A stretch of 64,000 nt of DNA, from positions 124,001 through 188,000 of the forward strand of contig JAJCZD010000005.1 of the NCBI GenBank assembly GCA_029262615.1. Reading direction: 5' to 3'. Shown here in pieces: positions 27,532-36,309 of this stretch; positions within the stretch are counted from its first letter, which is position 1; each line of letters opens with the position of its first letter. A program made the translations under genes and the position numbers. Source of the stretch: Candidatus Babelota bacterium. Lineage in GTDB: Bacteria; Babelota; Babeliae; Babelales; Vermiphilaceae. The notes under the pieces are model-generated. The model saw nothing but the letters and a program-made list of their open reading frames with translations. It searched no databases and had not been told where the DNA came from.

Positions 27532-28110
27532 ATGAAATCAATCGTACAGCAAGCAGCATCCATAACCAAAGCAATTGAAAAGGCATGGCAACGATCAGGT
27601 TGTCCACGCAATTTTTCTGTAAAAGTTTTAGAGCCAGGTAAAAAGAATTTTTTTGGGTTTGTTTCCTCACCGGCCAAAATAGCTTTTCTATTTGATGAAA
27701 AAACAATTGCTCAGAAAGAAAAGCCAAAGCGAAAAGAACGAATTAAAAAATCACGCGTTAGTGAACAACGGCCAAAAGCAGCAAGGTTCCAGCAAAAAAA
27801 TTATGAAAAGCCAGCACCTACAAGGGAACCTCAGCAAGTTCCACAACAAATGGGGTTTGATCCTGAAATGGAAAAAGTTGCTTCGCGATGGCTTTCTGAA
27901 CTCATGGCTCTAGCAGGACACAAACATATTGCGTTCAAAACAGACGCAAGAGGAAGTTATATTAAATTTACTTTTGAAAAACCCTTATATGAAAATATTG
28001 AACAGCAACGTCAATTATTTCGTAATTGCGCATTCTTACTTATGCAAACACTTCGCAATACATTTAAAAGAAAATTACGAGGTTGCAAGATTATTTTAAA
28101 TAATCAATAA
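27532..28110 (+). CDS. jag: Jag/KhpB-like RNA-binding protein, divergent
   Basis: A 192-residue protein. The N-terminal 50 residues match the Jag-N domain (ITKAIEKAWQRSGC, then LEPGKKNFFGFVSSPAKIAF). A basic linker follows, then a C-terminal region that aligns loosely with the KH domain. The usual GxxG loop and a complete R3H domain are not visible, so RNA binding may be altered. Position directly before mnmE matches the common jag-mnmE order, which supports the call. A ribosome site (taggatgg) precedes the ATG. Confidence 0.75.
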   Translation: MKSIVQQAASITKAIEKAWQRSGCPRNFSVKVLEPGKKNFFGFVSSPAKIAFLFDEKTIAQKEKPKRKERIKKSRVSEQRPKAARFQQKNYEKPAPTREPQQVPQQMGFDPEMEKVASRWLSELMALAGHKHIAFKTDARGSYIKFTFEKPLYENIEQQRQLFRNCAFLLMQTLRNTFKRKLRGCKIILNNQ

Positions 28111-28133
28111 AGAATAAAACTGGAGGTTATTAT

Positions 28134-29510
28134 ATGCTTGCTCTTGATGATCAACCAATAATTGCACAATGCACGCCAAAAGGTTCTGGAGCAATTGCAT
28201 TACTACGGTTATCTGGAACAACTATTTTTTCATTAGCCAACCAATTTTGCAAGTTGCCCAACAAGCAACCTATTTCAAACGCTCAGAGCCAAACTATTAA
28301 TTATGGTTATGTGGTTGATAAGAATGGTAAAACGATTGACCAAGTATTATTTTTAGTTATGCATGGGCCAAAGACATTCACCGGTCAAGATACTCTTGAG
28401 ATAACGTGCCACAACAATCCCTTTATTATTGACGCTATTATTACCACTGCCATTGATGCTGGCGCCAGACTAGCAACAGAGGGCGAGTTCACTAAGCGTG
28501 CTGTTTTGAATGATAAGATTGATTTAGTTCAGGCAGAGGCTATAAATGAATTAATTCATGCAAACTCTCAACAAGCTCTTAAGCAATCTCTATTGCAATT
28601 GCAGGGAAGTCTATCTTCTTGGATTGCAAATCTTGAGAAAAAAATAGTCAATGCTATTGCACTGAGCGAAGCAAGCTTTGAATTTCTTGATGAAGAGGAT
28701 ATGGAATTTGGTAATCAAATCGAAGAGTTGATTGCCAAAGTAACTGTGCAAATTCAGCATATTAAAAAAAGTTTTGGCCAGCAACAACAAATACGTGAGG
28801 GTATTCGTATCGCTCTTATTGGATCGGTTAATGCGGGTAAATCATCTTTGTTCAATGCATTACTTGGTAAAGACCGAGCTATTGTAACCAGTATTGCGGG
28901 CACCACTCGCGATGTGATTGAGGCTGGCGTTTATCGTAACGGCAATTATTGGAGTTTAATTGACACAGCAGGCTTGCGCAAAACCGAAGATGTAATTGAA
29001 AAGCAAGGTATTGAACGTTCGTTTGCCGAATCCCAAAAGGCAGATATTATTTTGCTGGTTGTGGATGGATCACAAAAATTATCTTCACAAGAAAAAACTA
29101 TTTATACTGAACTACTAGAAAAATATAAAAACAAAATTATTTTAGTTTCCAATAAATCTGATTTGGTTCGTACCATTCAACTCTTCGAAGGATTCGAACA
29201 GATTCTTGTTTCAACTAAAACAAAACATAATATAAATCAACTTGAAAGTTTAGTTAAACAAAAAATTAAAACGATATTCTCATCAATAGAATCACCATTC
29301 TTGCTTAACCAACGCCAATTTAATCTCTTACTTTCTTTCGAAAAGAAACTGCAAAAGATAGTTCCAATGCTCCAGAAAAAAAATATTGCTTACGAAATCG
29401 TTTCAATTCATTTGCAAGATGCCATTGCTCACCTTGCTCAATTAACTGGCAAAAACATCTCCGAAAAAGGCATGGATGCTGTTTTTAGAAATTTCTGTGT
29501 TGGAAAATAG
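28134..29510 (+). CDS. mnmE: tRNA uridine-34 modification GTPase MnmE
   Basis: With MnmG it makes the cmnm5 modification at the wobble uridine. A 458-residue protein with an N-terminal folate-binding domain (ATEGEFTKRAVLN), a central G domain with P-loop GSVNAGKSSL, the DTAGLR switch and NKSD, and the family C-terminal FRNFCVGK with the essential Cys. GGAGG lies upstream of the ATG. It follows jag by 23 bases. Confidence 0.96.
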   Translation: MLALDDQPIIAQCTPKGSGAIALLRLSGTTIFSLANQFCKLPNKQPISNAQSQTINYGYVVDKNGKTIDQVLFLVMHGPKTFTGQDTLEITCHNNPFIIDAIITTAIDAGARLATEGEFTKRAVLNDKIDLVQAEAINELIHANSQQALKQSLLQLQGSLSSWIANLEKKIVNAIALSEASFEFLDEEDMEFGNQIEELIAKVTVQIQHIKKSFGQQQQIREGIRIALIGSVNAGKSSLFNALLGKDRAIVTSIAGTTRDVIEAGVYRNGNYWSLIDTAGLRKTEDVIEKQGIERSFAESQKADIILLVVDGSQKLSSQEKTIYTELLEKYKNKIILVSNKSDLVRTIQLFEGFEQILVSTKTKHNINQLESLVKQKIKTIFSSIESPFLLNQRQFNLLLSFEKKLQKIVPMLQKKNIAYEIVSIHLQDAIAHLAQLTGKNISEKGMDAVFRNFCVGK

Positions 29511-29552
29511 TAATTTAAAAGCTTATCTAAGATTTTCAGATAAACTGTAATA

Positions 29553-30923
29553 TTATTTAAGTAGTTTTTTCAATTCTGGCCATTGAGCATAATCAACCGC
29601 AATTTTGCCATACTTGTCTTTAATCGTTCTATTAGCGCCATGAGCAAGTAAAGCTTTAGCAACTGGGAGATTATTTGTCATTGAGGCAATATGTAGTGGC
29701 GTATTGCCTAGTATGTCTTGTGTATTTACCATTGCCCCATGTAAAAGTAATATGTTTACAAAATCAAGTTTTCTAGCAATTGTAAATCTATGTAACGGAG
29801 TCATACCCTGTTTATCTTGGAAGTTTGTAATATCAATGTGGGCTTGAAATCCTTTTTTTAACGCTTTTTTTAACTCATTTGTATTTTTAGATTGGTTAAT
29901 TTCATTAAAAATGTCTTCTGTTTCTAGTGCTTGCTTTAATCCACGCCGTAGTGAAAAAGAAGGCTTTTCAAGCAAAAAGTTCCATGCTGTTGGTGCTAAT
30001 GAAATACGGAATTTTTTCATTTCCGTTAAACCAACCTTAATAAGTGTTTTAAATCCAAATTGTTCTTCCAATAATTGTGCAATTATTCGACAATGTCCTA
30101 CTCCTGCATAAAGAATAATATGCTTGGCTGGAGCTAAAAATATATTAAAAAGCATTTCTATATTTGCAACCTCAATTAGAATAGTTTTTCGCCAATCTAA
30201 TTGAAAATTTTTCCATTCTTTTGTCTTTTGTATATCTTTTAAAAAATTTGCAATTGTTTGGTCTGTATGTATGAATTGTTTAGATTTTTTCTCAAGGGAA
30301 AGAACATCATTATTAGTTTTTTCCCAAAGCCTTTGTAATTTTCTAAATGTATGAGGTGATACTGTTTTTTTTAATAACAAAAGATCTTTTTTGGCTAAAC
30401 TTCTAATGCCTTTGAGGAATTTTAAAATTTTGCTGCTAGGTTGAGTAGAATATATTTTTTTTGTTTTATAAATATCTGTTAAAGGCATTAGACGGCGATA
30501 AGAATCAACTGGAATAAATGAAATATTTTTATTATTTTCTAATTCTTTTCTTAAATTAGAACCCAAGTAAAGCATAAATTTCTTATCCACATTTTGCTGC
30601 TTTGATTTTTTTTCTATTTCCCATAAAATATTTAAATCTTTTTTTTGCTGTATTAATTTTCTAAAAGTAGCAATTAAGCTTCGCTCTGCTGTGACAAAAT
30701 GTTTTTGCTCTTGTGGTGTTAATAATTTTTTTGTGCGAGCTTTGATTCTCTTGGTTGGTTTATGTAAGGCAACATGATAGTCTCCAATTAAGTCTACTAT
30801 TTTGATGATAAGATCATCTTTTTGCAAAATTAATCGTTGGAATTGCATTGGTAGTGCTTGAACAGTACCGAAAATAAAAACTAAATAGCCAAAGAATTTA
30901 TTCATTTTTATTATTTTTTTCAT
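29553..30923 (-). CDS. exported protein with YAGxGH module and C-terminal ankyrin repeats
   Basis: A 456-residue protein. The signal segment NKFFGYLVFIFGTVQA is preceded by two possible starts, 30923 and 30905; the second overlaps the upstream stop. A long helical region follows. Around residue 270 IEMLFNIFLAPAKHIILYAG and then VGHCRIIAQLLEEQFGF form a compact module. The last 100 residues are ankyrin units (QGMTPLHRFTIARKLDFV, LGNTPLHIASMTNN). The YAG-x-x-H pattern reminds me of a family in giant viruses of amoebae, an untested recollection. It overlaps the upstream ankyrin gene, so the two are coupled. Confidence 0.72.
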   Translation of the reverse strand: MKKIIKMNKFFGYLVFIFGTVQALPMQFQRLILQKDDLIIKIVDLIGDYHVALHKPTKRIKARTKKLLTPQEQKHFVTAERSLIATFRKLIQQKKDLNILWEIEKKSKQQNVDKKFMLYLGSNLRKELENNKNISFIPVDSYRRLMPLTDIYKTKKIYSTQPSSKILKFLKGIRSLAKKDLLLLKKTVSPHTFRKLQRLWEKTNNDVLSLEKKSKQFIHTDQTIANFLKDIQKTKEWKNFQLDWRKTILIEVANIEMLFNIFLAPAKHIILYAGVGHCRIIAQLLEEQFGFKTLIKVGLTEMKKFRISLAPTAWNFLLEKPSFSLRRGLKQALETEDIFNEINQSKNTNELKKALKKGFQAHIDITNFQDKQGMTPLHRFTIARKLDFVNILLLHGAMVNTQDILGNTPLHIASMTNNLPVAKALLAHGANRTIKDKYGKIAVDYAQWPELKKLLK

Positions 30924-31638
30924 GATTCTCTAACAATTGTATTATTTCTGGATTTTTTGCACATTCAAGAGGTGTATTACCCATATTATTTTTTTTAGTT
31001 AAATCAGCACCAGCAGCTAATAATAATTTGATATTTATAACTAATTGCTTTTGTGGTTGTTTATTTTTTGGGTTTTTGCCAGCAAGAATATGCAATGGTG
31101 TAATTCTATCCAAAACTCGCAATGCATTTACCTTTACCGTATTGCTATTTAGTAATAGTTGTATAATTTGTGTGTTTCCGTTGGCACATGCAATATGCAA
31201 AGGAGAATCTCCAATCTCTGTTTCTACATCAACACTAGCACCATGTTGCAATAAATACTGGACCATTTCAGGGTATTCCTCAGAAACTGCTTTATGCAAA
31301 AGAGTGTAACCTCCACCATTTTTTTTATCTATATTAAATTGAGTAAACTCAAGTGTTCCTTTTAAGCGCTCTATAGAGGTAATTGCATAAAAGGTAATAA
31401 AATAGGTGAAAAAAGAATCTTTAGGCATCTTTTTTTGTAATAATTCAATAAGATCTTTGGGTAATGTTTTATTTGCCAGGATTAACTGTTTATCCATAAT
31501 AACATGATCTGCAGATGCAAAAAGAGATAAAACGCGATTGCTAGCAAGATCTTTTAGTGATTCCACCTTTTTTTGTGTTTCATCTTTCTGCATTGCCCAG
31601 ATAGGCATTATAAAACAAAAAAAAAGTAATTTTTTCAT
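30898..31638 (-). CDS. exported ankyrin-repeat protein with SOCS-box-like motif
   Basis: A 246-residue protein. Signal peptide MKKLLFFCFIMPIWA and then MQKDE fix the start at 31638, with ggaggga upstream. Residues 27-36 (SLKDLASNRV) and 59-71 (LPKDLIELLQKKM) form the SOCS/F-box-like motif. Ankyrin repeats follow from about residue 100: GGYTLLHKAVSEEYPEM, IGDSPLHIACANGN, ITPLHILAGKN and MGNTPLECAKN. It overlaps the downstream ankyrin gene. A host-protein binder is a reasonable guess but unproven. Confidence 0.82.
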   Translation of the reverse strand: MKKLLFFCFIMPIWAMQKDETQKKVESLKDLASNRVLSLFASADHVIMDKQLILANKTLPKDLIELLQKKMPKDSFFTYFITFYAITSIERLKGTLEFTQFNIDKKNGGGYTLLHKAVSEEYPEMVQYLLQHGASVDVETEIGDSPLHIACANGNTQIIQLLLNSNTVKVNALRVLDRITPLHILAGKNPKNKQPQKQLVINIKLLLAAGADLTKKNNMGNTPLECAKNPEIIQLLENHEKNNKNE

Positions 31639-31727
31639 GACTCCCTCCAAAAAACAATACACAATTTACAATAAGAAAATCAATATACGTGCTAAAATAC
31701 CCCTATTTTTGGCTCTATTGCTAATCG

Positions 31728-31757
31728 TTGCCAACTAGAATTACTTCATGGTAAGAT
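31728..31757 (+). promoter_or_regulatory. candidate promoter of the GT28 glycosyltransferase gene
   Basis: TTGCCA (31728-31733) and TAAGAT (31752-31757) with 18 bases between. It lies 21 bases before an ATG that has GAGGGA as its ribosome site. Confidence 0.4.
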
Positions 31758-31778
31758 AAAGGAAGATTTGAGGGATTT

Positions 31779-32918
31779 ATGAAAAAGATAATTGTTTTTA
31801 CCACTTCTGGCGGAGGTGGGCACATTAGTGTGACCCAAGCTCTGCAAGAGTATTTGCAGGATTCCTTTACAATTGAGCCAGTTTTTATTTTCCAGGAGGT
31901 TTTATCTTCCATTGACATTATCCGTGCAATAACCTTTGGACGGTATAATGGTGAGAATATTTATAATTATTTAGTTCGCAAAAAATGGTTTGGCTTATTG
32001 AACGTTTTTTATCAGTTTGCAGTGCAATATTATCAAGGTCAGCACCAAAAAATCCGGTATGCTCTTTATGGATATCTAAAAGATCACAAACCTGATTGTG
32101 TTATTTCTGTTACTCCTATGATTAATAATATTATTCTTGAGGTTTGCCAGGATCTTGCTATCCCCTTTATTTTGATGCCTACTGACTTGGATATTACTTC
32201 TTTCATCTACAACATTTGGTTGCCAGATTATGATCAATTTTATTTATTTCTGCCTTTTGATGATCCACATATAAAAAAACCAGCAAAAAAAGCACAAATT
32301 CCAAATTCACAAATTAAAATAAGTGGGTTTGCATTGCGAGAAGCTTTTTTTAAAAAAGACAATATAATACCTGAGCTCAAAGATCATTATGCAATTAAGC
32401 ACGATATTCCTGTTATTATGATTTTAATGGGGGCACAAGGAACGGAAAATATTATTACTATTGTTCAAGAGCTTTTCTTAGTTGAAAGGCCAATTCATAT
32501 TATTACCTGTATTGGTAAAAATATTCTTTTGAAGAAAAGGATTCAGGAATTAATTTTTCCTGAACATGTTTCCTTTACACTTGTTAGTTTTGGCTGTGAT
32601 ATTGCCAATATAATGACGATATCAGACATTTTAATTACCAAATCGGGAACTGTTTCAGTCTGCGAGGCTATATATAAAAATTTGCCAATGATTTTGGATG
32701 CCACCGGTGCTGTGCTCAAGTGGGAGCAGTTTAATCATCGTTTTGTGCAAGATCATCAATTTGGTGTTTCTCTGAAAACATTATCAGATCTATCTGAACA
32801 GATCGATTGCTTTTTGCATGCTAATCATATGGAATTATACAAACAGAATTTAGAATCATTCGAAAAAGAAAACCCCCAAAACATGATTCCCAAATTAATT
32901 ACAGAGATCTTGCAATAA
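31779..32918 (+). CDS. GT28-family glycosyltransferase, MGDG-synthase/UgtP-like
   Basis: A 379-residue protein. The N-terminal FTTSGGGGHISVTQALQEYL is the nucleotide-sugar fold start shared by MurG and diacylglycerol glycosyltransferases. The N-domain has the MGDG-synthase style (YNYLVRKKWFGLLN, DCVISVTPMINNIIL). The C-domain has MGAQGTEN and SDILITKSGTVSVCEA, the donor-binding region. A lipid or cell-wall sugar transfer at the inner face of the membrane is likely. I favour glycolipid synthesis over MurG because of the N-domain, but the acceptor is not proven. It has its own promoter and is flanked by ankyrin genes. Confidence 0.8.
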   Translation: MKKIIVFTTSGGGGHISVTQALQEYLQDSFTIEPVFIFQEVLSSIDIIRAITFGRYNGENIYNYLVRKKWFGLLNVFYQFAVQYYQGQHQKIRYALYGYLKDHKPDCVISVTPMINNIILEVCQDLAIPFILMPTDLDITSFIYNIWLPDYDQFYLFLPFDDPHIKKPAKKAQIPNSQIKISGFALREAFFKKDNIIPELKDHYAIKHDIPVIMILMGAQGTENIITIVQELFLVERPIHIITCIGKNILLKKRIQELIFPEHVSFTLVSFGCDIANIMTISDILITKSGTVSVCEAIYKNLPMILDATGAVLKWEQFNHRFVQDHQFGVSLKTLSDLSEQIDCFLHANHMELYKQNLESFEKENPQNMIPKLITEILQ

Positions 32919-32919
32919 T

Positions 32920-33795
32920 TTATTTTTTTTCTGACAATTCTGCTACTGTTTTTGCACCCATTTTTGTCAGTAACACTTTTGCCTTTTGCAGTGCCGTTTT
33001 ATTTTTTTTCCAATGCGAAATATCCTGGTTAATAGTGTCCAAAATTGTTTGGTTTGCTTGTCCAATTTGATAGATCTTATTTAATTCAAAACCATTTTGT
33101 AACAGTACATTTACGATATTTTGATTACCAGTCCTTGCAGCCAGTATTACAGGATGAAAGCTAATATCAGAAAGAAAAACTGCATCCAATTTGCTCATAT
33201 GCTTGGCAATTAAACTAATAATTGGAATGTTTTGCGTTTTAATTGCGAGGGCTATTGGTAAATATTTTGGATGGCTTAAATTATGGATACTACTATTTGC
33301 ATTAGCCCCTTCTTCAAGTAAAAACTTAATTAAAGGAAAATCTTGCTTTTCAATAGCTAAATGCAGGAGATTCTTGGCGCCTTTTCCTCTTAGAGATTTC
33401 TGTACTAAACTATCAATACCTCTTAAAAAAGCACCCTTTTTTACAAGAAAGAAAATATTTTTATCTAATAAATTCTTCAACAAGGTAATTCTAGAATCTG
33501 GGACTTTTTTCTTATTTAATATGTTTACCATTGCAATTATAATTTTTTTCTTATTAATAAAGCGTATAGCAGGATCAATAAAGATATAAAAAGCCAGTGG
33601 AAAATATAAATCTGTTGGTAGAGTTTCTAATTGAGCAATTATCTTGTCAGCTGGAAGTTTGCTCGTTGCTTTTAAAGCCAACTTCCTTAAGGGAATGGTC
33701 TGATAGACTTTAATTTCAGGTATTTCAGGGACTGGAGGCTCCATGCAATAAAGAGCGATACTAATTATTCCAATAATAACAAACAATTTCTTCAT
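32920..33795 (-). CDS. exported ankyrin-repeat protein with CMEPP and SOCS-box-like motif
   Basis: A 291-residue protein. MKKLFVIIGIISIALY and then CMEPP set the start at 33795, with aggggga upstream. Residues 35-44 (PLRKLALKAT) and 59-67 (LPTDLYFPL) match the motif seen in its neighbours. Weak ankyrin repeats follow (KNLLHLAIEKQDFPLI, HPVILAARTGNQNIVNVLL). It ends one base from the convergent glycosyltransferase gene. Role unknown. Confidence 0.78.
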   Translation of the reverse strand: MKKLFVIIGIISIALYCMEPPVPEIPEIKVYQTIPLRKLALKATSKLPADKIIAQLETLPTDLYFPLAFYIFIDPAIRFINKKKIIIAMVNILNKKKVPDSRITLLKNLLDKNIFFLVKKGAFLRGIDSLVQKSLRGKGAKNLLHLAIEKQDFPLIKFLLEEGANANSSIHNLSHPKYLPIALAIKTQNIPIISLIAKHMSKLDAVFLSDISFHPVILAARTGNQNIVNVLLQNGFELNKIYQIGQANQTILDTINQDISHWKKNKTALQKAKVLLTKMGAKTVAELSEKK

Positions 33796-33861
33796 CACTA
33801 TCCCCCTAAAGTAATTAATTCCTATTTGTAATCTTATCATGGTTTGGTTATATAATGCAAT

Positions 33862-33889
33862 AAAAAAGCCTGGGCGTAAATCCCAGGCT
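33862..33889 (-). terminator. rho-independent terminator after pal
   Basis: A perfect 8-base stem (agcctggg/cccaggct) with a 7-base loop. On the minus strand a run of T follows. It sits 28 bases past the pal stop. Confidence 0.85.
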
Positions 33890-33916
33890 AGAAAAAAATT
33901 AGATTATAGAAGTGAA

Positions 33917-34567
33917 TTATGCGTATATTGCGCGAATTTCACCACGGCGATTTGGCCATTGTGTTTGCCAATCACCAGATACTTTTTTACCATCCATAAC
34001 CGCTGGGAATAAGTCACCACGACCAACAACCTTCAAGCAATCCTCTGGGATGCCTGCTTTAACCATTTGGTTAGCGATTGCTTTAGCCCGGCGTTCTGAG
34101 ATGGTCATATTATACGCTTTGGTGCCTTTTGCATTATCTGCATGTCCTTCTACCACAATAGTCAGAGGAGTTTTATCACCTATTTTTGCATGTTCTTTAA
34201 TAATTTCTTTTGCTAGTTTGACGTTTTGATTCATAGCATCTTTTTGATCTTCTCTGATTTTTGATGCATTAAAAGCAAAAAGTATTGGTTCAAATGAGTT
34301 TTTTGAGTCTTCTTCTGCCCATTCGAAATCTTGGTTATTTAAATCTGTATCAACATTAGTATCTGCCTCAGCAACCATCATTTCATCCATTTGCTCATCA
34401 TCAAAATTTGCAAATTCTTCGAGTTCCTCATTAAAAAAACTGGTTATGCTACGTTCTGGAACCTGAGTATCTACTGATGTTGCAACAGAATTTTTATCCT
34501 TTTTCCTGTTCCCGCAGCCTGGTAAGGCCAAAGCCAGTACTAGGAGTGCCAATAGACTTTTTTTCAT
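33917..34567 (-). CDS. pal: peptidoglycan-associated OmpA-family lipoprotein (Pal-like)
   Basis: Anchors the outer membrane to peptidoglycan. A 216-residue protein with a lipoprotein signal ending LPGC (Cys at residue 18), an acidic linker of about 80 residues, then an OmpA-like domain with VVEGHADNAKGTKAYNMTIS and ERRAKAIANQMVKAG. The domain ends near the C-terminus, as in Pal. TolA/B/Q/R are not in the window. ggggaga precedes the start and a strong terminator closes it. It supports a Gram-negative envelope. Confidence 0.88.
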   Translation of the reverse strand: MKKSLLALLVLALALPGCGNRKKDKNSVATSVDTQVPERSITSFFNEELEEFANFDDEQMDEMMVAEADTNVDTDLNNQDFEWAEEDSKNSFEPILFAFNASKIREDQKDAMNQNVKLAKEIIKEHAKIGDKTPLTIVVEGHADNAKGTKAYNMTISERRAKAIANQMVKAGIPEDCLKVVGRGDLFPAVMDGKKVSGDWQTQWPNRRGEIRAIYA

Positions 34568-34735
34568 TCTTTATCTCCCCAAAATAGGTTTAAAAAGTGG
34601 TTTTTGGTAACTTCTAGAGGGACTTTAGCATAAAAAAAAGCAATTTTCTACTAATAATTGCGCCAATAAGGTATAGTAAGATAAAGGGGATTCCTTAATA
34701 AATTTCAAAATACAGTATTTTTATGAAGATGTTTT

Positions 34736-36247
34736 ATGAAAAAAATTTTAATCAATACAAACAGCTGGCAGACCCGAATTGCTATAACACGGGATGGACA
34801 GCTTCAAAACATATATTTTGCGGCACCTTCCGTAGTGCCGCTTGAACGGGTTTATTTCAAGGGAATTGTAACAAAGGTGCTTCCTGGTATTCAGACTGCT
34901 TTTGTTGATATTGGCCAAGAAAGAGCCGGATTTTTGCATATTTCAGAGATAGACAGAGAGCTAGCTCTTGATCGTATCGCAAAAACGATTCAATTGGATG
35001 AAGAAGATTTTCAACGCAAGCGATCACAATTGCGAAGAAATATCGATATTGCCAAAATTTTCCGCGAAGGTGAAGCTATTTTGATCCAGGTAAGTAAAGA
35101 GCCGATCTATGAAAAAGGCGCTAAGCTTACTACGTGCTTTACCCTTCCTGGCCGATTTGTTGTTTTAATGCCAAATATTGACCGGGTTGGTGTTTCCAAA
35201 AAAATTGAGGATCGCACTGAGCGAGCACGCCTAAAAGAAGTAGTGCGCTCTTTGCTCCCTAAGGGGATGGGAGCCATTATTCGTACTACCTCAGATGGAA
35301 CTACAGAAAAAGATATAACAAAAGACGTTTCTTTTTTGCTCAGCACCTGGGAGTCTATCCAAAAAAAATTCAATACTGCTGAACCTAAAGAAAAAATTCA
35401 TTCTGACATTCCTCTACCGTTGCAAATTGTACGTGATCATTTGGACGAAGATGTTGATGAGGTGATTGTTGATAATAAGCAAACGCAAAAAGAAATCTAT
35501 AATTATGTAAAGATGGTTGCACCAGAATTTAGCCACTTGATCAAGTTTTATGATAAAACTATTCCATTATTTGAATATTTCAATATTGAGAAACAAATTG
35601 TTGATGCTCTGCGTAAAAAGGTTCCATTACGCTCTGGCGGTTCATTAATCATCGAAAGCACTGAAGCAATGACGGTGGTTGACGTTAACACTGGTAGGTT
35701 TACCGGTAAAAAGGATATGGAAGAAACAATTCTAAAAACTAACTTAGAAGCTGCTGAAGAAACGGTCCGACAATTGCGTTTGCGTAATATTGGTGGTCTG
35801 ATTGTGATTGATTTTATCGATATGGCACAACAGGTAAATCGTCATAAATTAACTCAATTTTTTGAACGTATGCTCAAAGAGCGAGATAAGTTTCAATCGG
35901 TAGTACTAAAAGTTTCCGAGTTTGGCTTAATACAAATGACTCGTAAACGCTCAGGTAAAACATTGGTTCAACAGTTGACCCAAACATGCCCAACTTGTAG
36001 AGGATCTGGTCATATTAAATCACTCCAAAGTGAGTGTTTTGAGATTTTACAAAGAACAAAAGAATACATAAAAAAATCAAAACAAGTTAAAGAGATTATT
36101 CTGTTAGTTCACCCAGACATATTTGATTACATTACTACCAAACAGTATGATGCGATTATTGGCCTAGAAAAACAGTTTGGTTGCCTTATAACCCTTGCTA
36201 CTAATGCACAATTTGCACCTGGTCAGTATAAAATTGAAAAGAAGTAA
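34736..36247 (+). CDS. rng: ribonuclease G
   Basis: Endoribonuclease for rRNA maturation and mRNA decay. A 503-residue protein, the size of RNase G rather than RNase E. An S1 domain lies near the N-terminus (KVLPGIQTAFVDIGQERAGF). The catalytic DNase I-like region has VVDVNTGRFTG and GGLIVIDFIDM. The zinc-link motif CPTCRGSG follows. A strong terminator lies 16 bases after the stop, so it is probably monocistronic. Confidence 0.94.
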   Translation: MKKILINTNSWQTRIAITRDGQLQNIYFAAPSVVPLERVYFKGIVTKVLPGIQTAFVDIGQERAGFLHISEIDRELALDRIAKTIQLDEEDFQRKRSQLRRNIDIAKIFREGEAILIQVSKEPIYEKGAKLTTCFTLPGRFVVLMPNIDRVGVSKKIEDRTERARLKEVVRSLLPKGMGAIIRTTSDGTTEKDITKDVSFLLSTWESIQKKFNTAEPKEKIHSDIPLPLQIVRDHLDEDVDEVIVDNKQTQKEIYNYVKMVAPEFSHLIKFYDKTIPLFEYFNIEKQIVDALRKKVPLRSGGSLIIESTEAMTVVDVNTGRFTGKKDMEETILKTNLEAAEETVRQLRLRNIGGLIVIDFIDMAQQVNRHKLTQFFERMLKERDKFQSVVLKVSEFGLIQMTRKRSGKTLVQQLTQTCPTCRGSGHIKSLQSECFEILQRTKEYIKKSKQVKEIILLVHPDIFDYITTKQYDAIIGLEKQFGCLITLATNAQFAPGQYKIEKK

Positions 36248-36263
36248 ATATAGGTTTAATTTT

Positions 36264-36298
36264 AGTACGAACGGGATTTCCCGTTCGTACTTCTTATA
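36264..36298 (+). terminator. rho-independent terminator after rng
   Basis: A perfect 12-base stem (agtacgaacggg with its complement at 36280-36291) and a 4-base loop, followed by tcttatatt. The stem arms resemble the outer part of the palindromic repeat family seen in ddl. Confidence 0.85.
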
Positions 36299-36309
36299 TT
36301 ATATTTTGA

